Source of the DNA: Chrysolina oricalcia
Taxonomy: Eukaryota > Arthropoda > Insecta > Coleoptera > Chrysomelidae
Reading direction: 5' to 3'
Length of the DNA: 64,000 bases
Assembly: GCA_944452925.2 (NCBI GenBank)
Contig: OX101808.2
Span: 38,872,985 to 38,936,984 of the forward strand
Under the pieces are notes generated by a model. That model was not told the DNA's origin and did not search any database. It worked only from the letters and a program-made list of their open reading frames with translations. A program made the translations under genes and the position numbers. This document shows positions 1 to 12,599 of the stretch, in pieces (the first letter of the stretch is position 1; each line of letters opens with the position of its first letter).

Positions 1-540
1 TAATATATTGAAAATGATATTAATAAAAATAATAGTGTTTGTCAGATACTAATTTTGCAATCGATTTTAAGATTCTACCGCAGCTCAGTACTGGATGACA
101 AGGCAATATTATAATAATAATGTGTGTCTGTTCAGTACAGATTTTGTAATCAGTTTCAAACTAACTTCCCAGTTAGGTTGCCAACCTAACACAGAACGAA
201 AAATAAATAATAATTCGATTGAACAGGTTTAAACGAGTATGCTACTTCCTCCCAGCTCATATAGATTCATAACGCCATACACAGATAACTAACCCTATAA
301 AGACTGTTCTGAAAATTTGTTTTTGTGAATTTTAAATGGCTATGAAATTAATTGTACAAAATTAAAAAAGAACGATATTCAAGTGTACATGGCTCTGAAT
401 AAATATAAATAATGAATTGATAGTTGTCGGCGATGATAATTTTAAATGTGATTGATACCATGCAAGAATTTTTCTATAGTCTTCTCCTCGCATACGAACA
501 CAGAACTGAAATTGATATGTCCGATTTCTCCGATTTCTGA

Positions 541-620
541 AATAGGATCGATAGCACGGTTTGTAAACGCACTTGGCTGGAAATCTAGAGATTCCTGGTT
601 CGAACCCCAGTTAATCCACA
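541..620 (+). repeat. tRNA-derived SINE head or tRNA pseudogene
   Basis: A canonical pol III B box, GGTTCGAACCC, lies at 597-607. An A-box-like TAGCACGG stands about 45 bp upstream at 552-559, which is tRNA-like spacing. No clean acceptor stem or anticodon arm can be drawn, so a functional tRNA is unlikely. A short SINE relic or tRNA pseudogene fits better. Confidence 0.5.
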
Positions 621-1288
621 TTTCCGAAATCCAGTTCTATTTTTATTGTTCTGTTATTTTCGATTTATAATTAAAATTAGTGATTTTCACATACAATGCG
701 TGATCCCACGAATTCGTAACATAAACAAGTGAAAGACCTTTTGAAGAATTGAAATTTACTTTTTAAAGAAAATATTAACCATCAGAACTTTAGTTTCCTT
801 TGTCACTGCACCATCTGTGAAATTATCAAGAAAAATTGATTGGTTTTGAAATCGCCTTCATCAACATCGTATGAGTTATGTGAACAAGCAAACAAATTCA
901 ACATATTCAAATCATCTTTTGAAAAGAAATCACTCTTTTTACAAATAATTTAAAATTTTGCATATAGAAAATGAAGGATTGAAGTTGAATCATTTAGAAT
1001 CATTAGAAATTTTTGGACTTAAAAACTCAAACATATTGCTTAACGACCAACTTGATTTGAATAACTCACCTTTGTTGACTTTAATTCCTTGTAAGCAGAG
1101 ATTAGAATTTTAATCTTTGAGGTAATTTTATTAATGTAGATTATACTCTGTTATTTTGATTAGTACTCAACTACTGACATTGAATAGGCAGATCTAATTG
1201 ATGATTGCAAAGGGATATATAAATGATTACTTGCATTTCGGACTTCCATCGTCTTAATGGTTGAAAGATTTCTAATTCTTCCAATTTT
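621..1288. other. AT-rich stretch without recognisable gene
   Basis: No reading frame with recognisable protein similarity and no clear repeat structure seen. Bases 1-540 are likewise featureless AT-rich DNA. Confidence 0.5.
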
Positions 1289-1331
1289 TCACTACGTTTC
1301 AATTGCTTGAATCTGTAATAGTCTTCAGGTG
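1289..1331 (-). ncRNA. Hammerhead-ribozyme-like motif, 3' of Penelope fragment
   Basis: On the minus strand, CAC + CTGAAGA (1331-1322) is followed 21 nt later by GAAAC-GTA and then GTG (ending 1290). CTGAAGA fits the hammerhead CUGANGA core and CAC/GTG can close a short stem I. Stem II is not convincing, so this is probably a decayed copy. It lies downstream of the Penelope endonuclease fragment on the same strand. Penelope-like elements are known to carry hammerhead motifs in their terminal repeats. Confidence 0.35.
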
Positions 1332-1457
1332 AATACTGACCAATTAAGAATCTACACGATGTTTTCTAGATCTGCAGGTAGGTGTAATTAAGTTGTAATT
1401 ATGCGCGGTCTTGTGGCGCGCGTGTTTTTAGCTCTTTTTTCCCTCTAAAACGGTCCA

Positions 1458-2048
1458 TTAGCGGTCTCCATACGTTTTTAATTTCCACACTCGGACACAG
1501 GCGGTTTCAATACATTTTCGTTTGAACCAATGTTCCTCTCTATGAAGAACACTAGCCTCGTCCCAAAGAATTCGGTGGTGCTCTGTCCATGCGTGGTCGG
1601 CAATTCCCGATTTAGATGTCTCCCCCCTTTGAGTCCACTCTTTGTGTTCAGCTATTCTTACAGATAATAGTCGCTTGGTCTCTCCGATATAGGAATCTCC
1701 ACATTCACATGAGACCTCGTAATTACAATTTTTGCTGGATTCTGTCTTGTTCTCTGGTTTCGTATTGGTGAGGAAGCTTCGTAAGGTACTGCTGGATTGG
1801 AAGCAACTCTTGATGTTGTATTTGTTTCCGATCCTTCTGATCTTCTCGGAGATACTCCTGATGTAGTGAGGGAAAAAAGTAGAGTTTTGTGGTCGTTTTC
1901 CGATCGTCTTGAAGGTCTTTGGAGTTGTTTTTGTACTTCTCCTGAGTTCCTCGGAATATCCGTTTTGGCGTAGGCCCTTTTTAATGTGGTTCATTTCCGC
2001 ATCAACAACCAGGAGTCTCTGGATGCGTCGTCTACAACCTTCAAACAA
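1458..2048 (-). pseudogene. Penelope-like element: C-terminal GIY-YIG endonuclease fragment
   Basis: The roughly 196-residue frame matches the C-terminal part of Penelope-like retroelement proteins. A connector with HIKKGLRQNGYS (near residue 22) and RSISEKIRRIGNKYN (near residue 65) leads into the GIY-YIG endonuclease. There the segment CECGDSYIGETKRLLSVR supplies the Y-x-G core and conserved arginine, and RIAEHK and SGIADHAWTEHH follow. The reverse transcriptase that should precede it is missing: similarity stops at 2048, next to unrelated DNA. This is a 5'-truncated, non-autonomous copy. A related copy sits at 11.4-12.4 kb. Confidence 0.8.
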
Positions 2049-2162
2049 AAGGGTACCTATATAAATGATTGATATTCACTTAAAGAAGCTATCCTGTTTG
2101 CGAAACATGTGATTAAATGAAGTATGAGTTCACAAACAAATTGTTTCGCCACACAATGGCTT

Positions 2163-4707
2163 CTTCAAGTAGTCTTAAGGATTGATTAATTTTTTTCTCT
2201 CTAGTCTAGTCTACAAGAACTATTTTGGTGATTTTCTCTTCAAGGGCACCGAAAATTATGATCCGGGGCTCATTCGATTCGGATTGACCTCTAGAAACTT
2301 TTTGAAAAATTTAAGGGTGCGCTGGCAAAAATTACAAAAGTTAAAAATAAGTTAGTAAGAAAAAGGGAGGTGTTTGGTTTTTTGCAAATACCTCGGAAAC
2401 TATTGAAGATATCCAAAATTTTAAAGAAGATCCTGGAAGAAGAGGAAATTTCCTGAAATAAATTCTAACTCCCGGAACTCTACCTCCAATATTTTGAATT
2501 TTAATTTAGAGGCAAAAATAGCGCTAAAAGCAGGTGATGCGAGTCCCGCCGTGCGCTGATTGATACGGACCCTTGAACAATAAAAATAATTTCAACCCAT
2601 TAAATATCTATATTAGGAAATGAAAAAGTTCACTCACCTTTTAGACACTTGAATGAACGAAAATCCATGGAAAAAAATGTTTCCTGTAATTATTTTACTA
2701 CATATGCTTTTGTTAATCAACTAGTTTTTACAAATTTCAAATTTACACACAAACCCTGATAATTGTCAAACTAAAACCTAATATTTGTTTCACTTCTTGA
2801 AGCTATTCTTGAAAGGCTTTAAAAAAAGGTATCTGTTGGAAAAATAAAAAAATGGTTTTTCCACTTTGTAATTAACAATCTAAGAGACTAAAAATTAAAA
2901 AATGCAAATAAGCTTTGAAAAATATATTTTTTTCCAATATTCCAATTTGTTCGTATTTTAATAATTTCAATTACCATAAAAATGATTTTTCTAAATTTCT
3001 TACTCTGATTGTTTGAATAATTGTTATAAACAAATGCATTGCTTATAAGATCTTTGAATTTTTGCTTTTGGAATTTCAATTATCAATAAATATTTGATTT
3101 GTTGATTAACTATTTTTTTTGCTACCAAATAGGAATATTAAGGAACCACTTGATTTTTCAATCATATTTCCACTGCTATTCGATATTCTTTGTTTATTTA
3201 ATAAACAATTTGTTATAAACAAATGAATTTTTACAATACAATTTTTTTCAAATAATTTAAAAAATAACAAAAACAACCATGTATCATTTGTTGTGTAAAA
3301 AAATTTGTTCCATTTTCCACATAATTTTTAATATTTTTCTATCTTTATATTTGGCCTTTCCTCGTAGCTCTCAATCATTGTTATTGAAATAACTCATAAA
3401 CAAATGAATAAAGGACAAATACACTTCAGGTCTTTTTAGGAAAGGAGTACAGCTTTTAACCAAACGTAAAAACAGAAAAAGTTTTGAAATTATGTAGTAA
3501 ATAGAAAAATAAAATCACACAACAGATGACACATGGTTGTTTTTGTTCTTTTTTGCAGTATTTAAAAAAAATGTTTATAACAAATTGTTTATCACAAGAA
3601 CAAATAATATATAAATGAATATTTTTTCTTTAGAACATCAAAGAGCAATGGAAATAATGATTTTAAAAAAATGGCTCCTCAATATTAATATTTGATACAA
3701 AAAAATAGTTAATCAATAAATGCGTTTTTAACCAATAAACATTTTTTTAAATGATTTGTTTCATGAAGATCATAATGTATATTGCTGATTAAAATTTCAA
3801 AAACGAAAATTTAAAAACCTTATGAACAATGCATTTGTTCATAACAATTATTTAAACAATCAGAGTAACAAATTTTGAGCAATCATTTTTATGTAACTTT
3901 AAATAATTAAAATACGAATAAATTGAAAAATTAGAAAAAAAAAATTTTTCATAGCTTCATTTGCATTTTTAATTTTTTAGTCGATTAGATTGTTAATAAC
4001 AAAGTGGAAAATCAACATTTTTTTTATTTTTCCAATAGGGATCTTTTTTAAAGACTTTCTCTAATAGCTCCAAGGATTGAAACAAATTTGAGGTTTTTAG
4101 TTCAACAACTATCAGGGTTTGTGTGTAAATTTGAGACTTGTAAAAACTTGTTAATTTGCAAAAGCATATGTAATAAAATAATTAGTGGAAAAGAATATTT
4201 TTTCTATAGATTTTCGTTCATTCAAGTGTCTAAAAAGTGAATGAATTTTTTTAATTCTCAATATTGATATTTAATGGGTTAAAACTATTTTTATTGTTCA
4301 AGGGTCCGTATCAGTCAGCGCACGCGGAACTCGCATCACCCGCTTTTAGCGCAATTTTCGCCTCTAAATTAAAATTCAAAACATTGGTGGTAGAGTTCCG
4401 AAATTAAGAATTTATTTCAGGAAATTTCCTCTTCTTCCAGGATCTTCTTTAAAATTTTGGATATCTCCAATAGTTTCCGAGGTATTTGCAAAAAACCAAA
4501 CACCTCCCTTTTTCTTACTAACTTATTTTTAACTTTTGTAATTTTTGCCAGCGCACCCTTAAATTTTTCAAAAAGTTTCTAGAGGTCAATCCGAATCGAA
4601 TGAGCCGGATCATAATTTTCGGTGCCCTTGAAGAGAAAATCACCAAAATAGTTCTTGTAGACTAGACTAGAGAGAAAAAATTAATCAATCCTTGAGATTA
4701 CTTGAAG
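2163..4707. repeat. 2.5 kb fold-back (giant inverted repeat) element
   Basis: The sequence from about 2163 inward is the reverse complement of the sequence from about 4707 inward. The arms are each about 1.2 kb and meet near 3430, with small indels and roughly 85 percent similarity by eye. Matching landmarks include CTAGTCTAGTCTAC near 2200 against GTAGACTAGACTAG near 4660, and the CGGACCCTTGAAC block near 2565 against its complement near 4300. No transposase frame is present; short frames inside are chance. It is a fold-back or long-TIR non-autonomous DNA element. Confidence 0.8.
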
Positions 4708-4958
4708 GAAATTTCCTCCTCTTTCAGAATCTTCTTTAAAATTTTGGATATATGTAATAGTTTCTGAGATATTTCCAAAAAACCAAACCTTTCCCTTTTT
4801 TTACTAACTTGTTAATAACTTTTGCAATTTTTGTCGGTGCGCTTTCAAATTTTTCAAAAAGTTTCAAGAGGTCATTCCGAATCGAATGATCCCTGGATCA
4901 TAATTTTCGGTGCCCTTGAAGAGAAATTCACCAAAATGGTTCTTGTAGACTAGACCAC
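4708..4958. repeat. Extra direct copy of the fold-back element's right end
   Basis: This stretch repeats, in direct orientation, about 250 bp of 4425-4671. It runs from the GGAAATTTCCTC block through the GGTGCCCTTGAAGAG block to the GTAGACTAGAC end. It is more diverged than the two palindrome arms are from each other, so it may be an older nested end or a terminal duplication. Confidence 0.7.
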
Positions 4959-5524
4959 TCGACGAGAACTACCAATCTCCATAGGAATGTTAAAAGTTTT
5001 CGAGAGTTCCTTCAATAACTCACCAGAGTAACATGATAATTGTTCTTTCGGATCGTTGATTGATTGGTAATGTTGTTCTCTGGATATCTTTCGCGGTAGT
5101 AGCCAGGAAACGAGTTGTTTTCTGTTTGACAATAGGGAATATGCATTATTTTTTTATTTGTTTAATTAATTTTTTACTTTGTTATAACATTGTAAAAAAT
5201 ATAAATACCGTTGAAAGTCTTGGAATTAATTTTTAAAATAATATATAAAATACCGATGGAATTTGACCTGTTTGAACGCCTCCATTTTCTGCGCGCTGTG
5301 GATGACGTCACATGGCGTGATCAGTGTTGTTCTTTTTCTTCTATGGCCTTTTACAGTGTTGTTTACAATAGTGTCGTTCGTTAAGACGTACTCTGATTGC
5401 TCTACTTGCTTGAAGTTGATATTTTCGAAAGAGAAGGACAAATGAAGTACAAGTGTCAGAGAGAGAGATGAACATATTAGAAAGTGATCTCGATCAACTA
5501 GAGCAGTCTTCAATGAACAAGCCT
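4959..5524. other. Intervening DNA with a CRE-type palindrome
   Basis: No gene recognised. An 8-bp TGACGTCA palindrome (cAMP-response-element consensus) lies at 5303-5310 in a locally GC-richer patch. Two frames of 60 and 119 codons overlap here on the minus strand but show no recognisable domain. Whether the palindrome is bound by anything cannot be told from sequence. Confidence 0.35.
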
Positions 5525-7345
5525 TATTGGTTTGGTGCGTAACTGACAAACTCAATCGTAGAAAAAGAAGAAGAAATAACCCCACTTTTCCGTTTGCTTT
5601 TGTAACTAAAATGAGTTTTTCGCAGTTTATTCTGTTTTTACTGTTTCTGATGTGTTTTTTTCTGTTTCTGCTGTTTTGTTGAAATTAAAAAATCCATAAT
5701 AATGGACTTCACAACATATTATTCAAGTTATGATGGGACAACAGGATAAAAGTAAACTATCAGCTACTCTTTGCCATCAATAATAGACATTGATCCATAT
5801 CTTCTGGAAGCTGAAGAATTATCAACCGATATTCCACTTTTTCCCAAAATGATGTATCCTGATCTTATAAATTATTTAGTGTACATGAAGAATGGTTTCA
5901 ACAAAGCATGTAGTATTGAAGTGAAGAAGGCAATTCTAATGCACCTATAAGTTCTTCAATTTATTCTACCAATTTAGAAAGAAATTCCTCTAGCACAACC
6001 TTAGTGTCATCAGAACTAACTCAAAGATCGACAAGAGTCTCTAGAGTACCCGCACCCGCCTGGACCTGTAACTTGAACTCACCTATGTCTGTTTCCTTAG
6101 TAATATTATTTGTTAGGCTTTGATCATTTCCATCAAAAGCGAAATTGATCTGAACGAATAATCATATTTAAAATATTCATCTGTTGCTAGGCACACAGAT
6201 TTTGTAACATTTTGGATTTGAGTGTCAGAATAAAGTCTGGAAAAGTATTCAATTTATTAAAATGTAACAGTAGGTGAAAAGGTTGACATATTAACAATTA
6301 AAGAATTCAAACAAATTGAAAGAGCAACTCGTGTACAATTATCGGGCAGGAAGAGACACAGCATCTAATTTCTTCATTTATATATCTCTATAAAAATTCA
6401 ATACAACAAAACTTCTTGGATTTCTGATTTCTGAAAATGGTCTTATTATACAATGAAGAACTGGCACTTCAGACTCGACCAAATCATCAGAAAATTTTGT
6501 TTCTCTTCGTCAGAAACAGGAGATATATCTTGTGAGTTTGCCTCCCTTTTATGTACGGGTTCATCTTCAGTGAGGTTCAGACACTAGGGATTTGCTAGAT
6601 TTTAGTCCAAAACTCTGCAGGGTTCAGCTGGCTTATTAGTTGCTCTTATTCCTGTCAAAATAACTTACTTATGTTTTCTTGTTATTTCGTCTGTAGAAAA
6701 TAACACTGTAGCTACATGAGAACAAATCTCCCCAAACCTGCTGTACAATCATAATGAGCAATAACAATACTGCCATCTTCAAGACATTATCCATGGTGTT
6801 AAAAATTTATCATTCAGTCTTTGAGAATGCATCACCAAGAAAAATTTCGAAAATAAAAGTGATCAGTATTTCCATAGTATGATTGTTAATACCTTTCCAA
6901 TCACTAGAATATGCGAATTTACCTCCTTCACATAAATTTTTTTCACCCACAAACAAATTGCTATTTTGTGTGCTTCTAAACTTTCATGTGCTTTCATTTA
7001 ATTCATTGTGAAAGTACTCTTCGTTTCCACTAAATAATTATAATTATAAGATATGGATCAATGCCGATTATTGATATTTTATCTTTACCGTTGTCGATGA
7101 ACATCATCTAAACGTGACTAATATGTTGTGAAATACATTATTCCTAAATTTCAACAGCAGAAACAGAAAAAACACATCAGAAATAGTTATTACACGGCAG
7201 AAACAGTTAAAACACGGCAGAAATAGAAAAAACTTCGAAAAACTTTCTTCATTTACAAAAGCAAACAGAAAAGTGAGGTTCTTTCTTCTTTTGAATTTGT
7301 TGTACCTCCAAGCTGTCAGTTACGCACTAAACCAATATGCATTGA
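5525..7345. mobile_element. 1.8 kb DNA element with ~300 bp inverted terminal repeats
   Basis: The left end (TTGGTTTGGTGCGTAACTGA near 5528) is matched in inverted orientation by the right end near 7315-7340. Similarity runs inward through a run of TTTCTG-rich sequence to the ATTGATCCATATCTT block (near 5788 and its complement near 7050). The inside contains a broken plus-strand reading of about 50 codons at 5780-5948 (motif DPYLLEAEELS, then YPDLINYLVYMKNG). This faintly recalls the N-terminal part of uncharacterised repeat-encoded proteins in invertebrates. No transposase catalytic motif was found and the superfamily is not assigned. Confidence 0.55.
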
Positions 7346-9290
7346 CACTATCGACAGTTATTAATTAGGTTAGGGATTTGCAGCTTTAATCGCTATTACA
7401 ATAATGGAAAATGCTAAAAAAACCATTTTATAGGTATTGTCTAGTACCGTAATGCCACAACACAATTATAAGTACACCAAATAAAGTATTTTTTCTGTCC
7501 AAGAGATGCGTAAATACGTAAACAATGATGTGAGGTTATTAGAAAAGACGAAGTATCTCCAATATCACATTTACATTGTTGTGAAAATCACTTTAATGTT
7601 AGTGTATTGTATTTCGATAGTTAACATGAAGTAAGATTTGTATGCATAAACGTTTTGTAAATTTTTGGTAGATTATCGGATTGTGCTTTGACAAAACCAC
7701 TTCCAGTCATTGTTCTCCATAATTTACAATTGTCACCAGACCAATATCGCACTATGTTGTGGAAAACACCACAGATATATAAATAAAAACAAATTTTCTA
7801 TGAAAGACGACTAGGACAGTATGAATATCAACACAGATAAATTTCATAACCTGCCAAGTGATGTCTTTCTTGGTTTCGACCAATGGTGAAGCGTTTCGCA
7901 AATTTGAATTCCGCGCGATTATGTTGCACTTTTTGATTAAAGTTTCAAGGAGTTAAATACAAACTAAATGATAAACTAATGGTTTAGACATGTCAAGACA
8001 ATAAAGTATGGGAGGTAAAAAAATCAAGTAAATTTAAATCACTTGCATATTCCCTATTGATTCAATCCTACTGAGTTTCTTCTTATAATATTCTGTCACT
8101 CTCTGGTAAACTTTTCGTATTTTATTTCGATGACCCACATCCCGAATAGGACCTAATCTGATGACCACCTCAACATTTCATCGCCATTGACAGTAAACAG
8201 TGGACTTTTTGTCGTTTCCTCCAGGAATAAACGATCTATACGCGACAATGTGTATTCTGGCGTCACCAGAACATCCAAAAGTCATTAGATAGACTTAATA
8301 GACGTTTGGCATTAAGAGCCGTGGAACGTTTGAGTTTTTAAGGAGGATGTGTGATTTTTACGAGTGAAACAAAGCGAATGGAGCTCTAAAACGGTCGTCA
8401 AATGAACGAGTGGCGTTGTTTTGATAATTTGTCGGTTTTACTACTCTGCCGGCTTGAAAGTTACGAAAGACAAGTAGCTGTAAGCAGTTTGTTGACTATT
8501 TTACGCTTTTCCACTTTGATTAAAGGGGTTCGTCGGAGACCGCGTGAATCCATGGTGCGTGTCATTGAACATAATTTGTTATAGTGACATCTCTGAATTG
8601 TTTAAAATGTGTTTTTTTGTTTATAATTTGAATTCAATTGAGTCTCTGGATGACTACTCTTGAATACCAACTGAGAAAAAACAATTCCATTTCATATGAT
8701 TCAAAGCCCCTGCATCCCTCCAAACTCCGATGAAACCCTCCAAACTTTGATTATCTCCTTGTACATAAGAAGAAAAGTGAAAAGTGTGGAATTAACTCAA
8801 GGGTGGATGTATATTTGAGAGGGTATAAAATGAATTGATAGTAATAACGTGTTCAATAATCGATTTGTAACAACTTAACAACTTGTTAATTTACTACATT
8901 CAGGAATGGATTCCAAACAACTTCTAATTACTTCTCGGTATGTTTATGACATATGACATAGTATCCATGGATTTCTTAATTTATAAGTCTGCCGTACTTT
9001 GTTAAATTGTTACACATATATTTTGTTATGATTTCTTTCATTTCAAAGGATAGAATGAATCTTATTTTTTATTTAAATTTTTAGTTCTACTATTTGAAAA
9101 TATTTATTGCCTGACCTTTTAACAAACATTTTTCTTTCCTTGCTTATTCCATTTCAGCTCAGCTGATCAAGAACAGAAATCCCTCTCAGTTGAATTCCTA
9201 GAAATAGTACGCTGCTGTAGTCTATTCAAATAATCAATATAATTTGGCAGAACAAATTTCAATAAAATAAAGATACGCAAATGAGTAATA
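7346..9290. other. Non-coding stretch, no gene recognised
   Basis: Only short frames occur, the longest a 60-codon plus-strand frame at 8402-8584 without recognisable similarity. The TGCATATTCCCTATTG block near 8045 is inverted relative to a similar block near 5137. The region 5.1-8.1 kb may therefore be an older element that contains the 5.5-7.3 kb one, but this is weak. Confidence 0.35.
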
Positions 9291-9780
9291 GTTATTTATT
9301 GTATAAGTGTTTTAGATATCATTTTATTTGCGCAAGAATGTTTAAACGCGAGAGCGAAGCTCGAGCGTTTAAATTTCTTAAGCAAATAAGATGTATCTAA
9401 AACACGCATGCAATACAACGTTTTATTCACAATCACATTCATTTAGAATCAGAATCGCGGAAATTTTTCACCCCAAAATGATTTGACGTTTTGCTTTGAC
9501 AGCGGCTGTCACCTACTCAAAAATCATTGAAATAACATACAAAAATATCGGGAGGTGTTGAATGTATTTCCGATTGTTTAACGACTCCATTTGTAAAAAT
9601 TTGTGAAGTTGGTGAAAATAAGTAAAATGTGATTGATATTCAAGATTGCATTTTTCATTATTCCTCTAGTGGAACAAAGTAAATTCATTATTCCACTAGT
9701 GGATAAAGTGGTACTTTATACGGTTCATAAGTGTGGATAAAACTTCAATTATAAAGTGATTGTGGATAAAAAAATAAATC
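9291..9780. repeat. Hairpin-bearing MITE-like repeat
   Basis: Positions 9303-9407 form a long imperfect hairpin. The left arm runs from GTGTTTTAGATAT through TTTAAACGCGAG, with a short loop near GCGAAG. The right arm runs from CTCGAGCGTTTAAA to ATGTATCTAAAACAC. The following 350 bp contain repeated CATTATTCC(A)CTAGTGGA and GTGGATAAA units. No coding capacity. Confidence 0.6.
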
Positions 9781-10870
9781 AATATGTTAACTCAAAATTG
9801 AACTTATTTAAATCGACTTCCTCTACCCCCACTGTGATTGAACCAACCTCAACTTTGTTAAATTATTTATATTACTAATTCCTAATCTATATTTTTCAAA
9901 TTTTCAAATCTCTAACGCCGTCTATCCATCAGTTGCTAAACTCGTCCACTAAATCTACTACTCAAACTTGAAAATATTTCTGTAGAAGTAAATAGTTCGT
10001 AGGAATTTCAAAATATTGTTTCACTGTGTCCCAGGAAAGATTATATTTGGTAGGAATTGTCTTTTTGCAAAAGTTCATATTATCTATTTCTGGTTATTAA
10101 ACCCTGGTTTAATATATAATATAGACCATTTCAGCGCTCAAAGTGGAGTGGCCTCGAAATTTTACACCTGTCAACAGGTACATTTTTAATCTACTTGAAA
10201 TCTTCGAAATAAATCGAAAGATGTCAACACCAACTCTTTGAATGAACAGGTTAATTATGATTGCATACAATTTTCCAATTCCTTAAATTTCTGATACTTT
10301 CACTAAGTTGCTCTCCGACAAGATGAACCATCGATTTGTTTTGGTCTTCATGCTTCAATCATCACAGAATGTTGAATATTTATTGAGACTTATTTCCTAT
10401 TATTTGTACTCTGATCGATGCTGACAGCTGCCATGCACATTATCAATTGTCACATTCCAACCTAATTTTGAAACCACATTTCGTTCTGAAAAATTTAAAA
10501 AAATCATTTATTAAAAATTCCATTAGGAATATGCATTTTTGAAAAATGGTCTCTTTTTCGAGATTTTTCCGGATTTTCTCAGTGAAAAATGCACCGGTCT
10601 GGTAGTATGAAAAATCATTTTGAAGGTTTCATAATTTTCTACAAAAGTTCTATTGACTGTAAAACGATTATTCCAATTTTTTCGCAAAAAGAAGAAAAAG
10701 TTGTAATTTTTTCACTATTTTTTGTTTAAAAAAATTCCACAAAACGATTTTGCTGTGGCGAAAACCGGTGATTTCATTTACGAACTATCTTATAAAAAGT
10801 AGTATAGGCCGTTTTCGTCTTTTATTTTGTGTGAAAGGGGCCTCTTATTTTTATCTACAGCAGCAGAATG
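9781..10870. other. AT-rich stretch without recognisable gene
   Basis: No coding similarity or strong repeat seen; several poly-A and poly-T runs near 10490-10740. Confidence 0.45.
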
Positions 10871-10879
10871 AATAATATT

Positions 10880-11045
10880 TTGCGTATTTGACGTTTCTAT
10901 ATTTAGCGTATCTATGGAAATGTGGAACTCGGGAATCATCGTTACACCGATTTGAGAGTACCACGAGTTGGAAGCAGTACATTCAGAAAGTCTTGTCATT
11001 GTTTTCGAATGAGATAATGATGACATTGGATTGGTTTATATAACA
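10880..11045 (+). repeat. Direct repeat flanking the Penelope element, left copy
   Basis: This block runs from the TTTCTATATTTAGCG area through ACCACGAGTTGGAAGCAG to TTGGTTTATATAACATGAGG. It recurs in the same orientation at about 12800-12980, on the far side of the Penelope insertion. The copies differ at many positions, so they are not a target-site duplication. They are two members of one repeat, or direct terminal repeats of the element. Confidence 0.6.
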
Positions 11046-11431
11046 TGAGGAAAATAGTCAGTAATAATATCCCGACAAAATGCAGAATTTTCGAAAAATA
11101 CTTTCACCTTGCTGTCACGAAAACTGTGTTGCTCAGAAATACCTCGAAAGCTTGCTCGAGTGGAGTTATTTTGAAAGTGATTGACAATGTTTTAGTGTTG
11201 TTAGAATTCTTCTACTTCTGGACTTCCATTGTTTAGAAACGACGTTCCAACAATTAACATCTACTGTCGCTATCAAGTGTGTGAATGCGACAAGATATCT
11301 CGGACATTTATAAAGGTAATTATGATCTTCGTGAGGTCTCTCTCAGGTCATCATTGTTAATTAATGTGATACAACGACCTTTTTCTGGAGACTATTATCA
11401 TTGATGACCGGTCCTGATGGGATCCTCACTG

Positions 11432-12411
11432 TCACCTGTCATAGCAAATATATATATGGAGTGGTTTGAGGCCTTTGCTATAGACAAAGCCGACAAGAAA
11501 CCAAGGATGTGGCTGCGAGGTTGATAATACCTTTGTCATATGGAACCATGGAGACGAAAAACTCGAGGCCTTCCTGCGGCTCCTAAACAACATTAGACCG
11601 TCCATAAATCTCACAATGGAAAATGAATCCCAGGAGGAGTTACCCTTTCTTGATGTGAAAGTCCAAAGAACGAATGGCAAGTTTCAAACGTCAGTGTAGA
11701 ATCATGGAGCGACGAAGAGAGGAATTATCTGCTCGTTGGTTGACCGGGCCTACAGCCTCTGTAACACCGATGTGAGTTTGACCAACGAACTGAATAACAT
11801 CAAGAAAGATTTGCGACGGAATGGGCACTCCGACAAACATATAGCAGTGGTCCTCAACCACAGAAGAGGCAACACCGGGAAATCAGATAAACCAACACAG
11901 CCTACCCTATGTCTTCCCTATGTGAGAGGTTTATCGGATAAGATAAGGCGAATTGGATACAGGTGCAACATGCTTCAGATCAAGTAATACCATTAGTAGC
12001 CAACTCACAAAAACGAGACCACCCAACGAGAATAGTGACTCCAAAAACTGCATTTACCATGTTCCGTGTGAATGTGGGATAGACTATGTTGGAGAAACTA
12101 AGAGGCCACTAAATGTGAGAATTGGTGAACACAAGAAAAATACTCAGCGAGTAGAAACATCGAAGTCGGGAATAGCAAATTACGTATGGACTAATCAGCA
12201 CAGCATCGCATGGTCGGAAGCCGAAGTTATCCACAAAGAACAATATTGGTATAAGAGAAAGTTTATAGAGTCGGCCCATATTCAGAATAATGACGAGTTC
12301 AGTCAGCCCAGCATAGAGATTCGGAATGTGTGGAAGCCACTTATTACTCAGCTAGATCGATTGAGATTTCTCAATATCTGTGTCAAGACCTGTAAGACCG
12401 GTCATCAATAA
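11432..12411 (+). pseudogene. Penelope-like protein: end of reverse transcriptase plus GIY-YIG endonuclease
   Basis: Around 11425-11700 the translation reads SPVIANIYMEWFE, then a stop in place of the expected tyrosine at the catalytic xVDD box (VDNTFVIWNHG). It continues ELPFLDVKVQR, the palm/thumb end of the reverse transcriptase. After a gap the frame from 11736 carries the connector (LNNIKKDLRRNGHSD, LSDKIRRIGYRCN). A frame change near 11985 leads into the endonuclease: CECGIDYVGETKRPLNVR, EHKKNTQRVETSKSGIANY, and QYWYKRKFIESAHIQ near the end. The N-terminal reverse transcriptase is absent and several frame breaks exist, so it is inactive. Confidence 0.8.
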
Positions 12412-12556
12412 TATCACTCGCCAGAAAAAGGTCGTTGTATCACATTAATTAACATTGATAACCTGAGAGAGACCTCACGAAGATCATAATTACCTATATA
12501 GCAGAAACATTAGTTGCATGCTATATAATGTAACCGAGATATCTAGTCGCATTCAC

Positions 12557-12599
12557 ACACTTGATAACGACAGTAGATGTTAACTGTTGAAACGTCGTG
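12557..12599 (+). ncRNA. Hammerhead-ribozyme-like motif in Penelope terminal repeat
   Basis: Order on the plus strand: CAC (stem I), TTGATAA core (12561-12567), ACAGT...ACTGT stem II (12570-12574 with 12583-12587), GAAAC (12589-12593), GTC, then GTG closing stem I. The usual core is CUGANGA. Here C3 is U and G8 is A, which would keep the 3-8 base pair. An inverted, more decayed copy is in the left terminal repeat (about 11239-11282, minus strand). Confidence 0.45.

Noticed and set aside
2888..3079. 63-codon minus-strand frame
   Set aside because: Lies within the AT-rich arm of the palindrome; Lys/Phe/Asn composition only reflects base content.
5303..5310. CRE palindrome as an active promoter element
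   Set aside because: An 8-bp match without a transcript or neighbouring gene is not enough.
5226..5585. 119-codon minus-strand frame
   Set aside because: No similarity, signal-like start only by base composition; overlaps the end of an inverted-repeat element.
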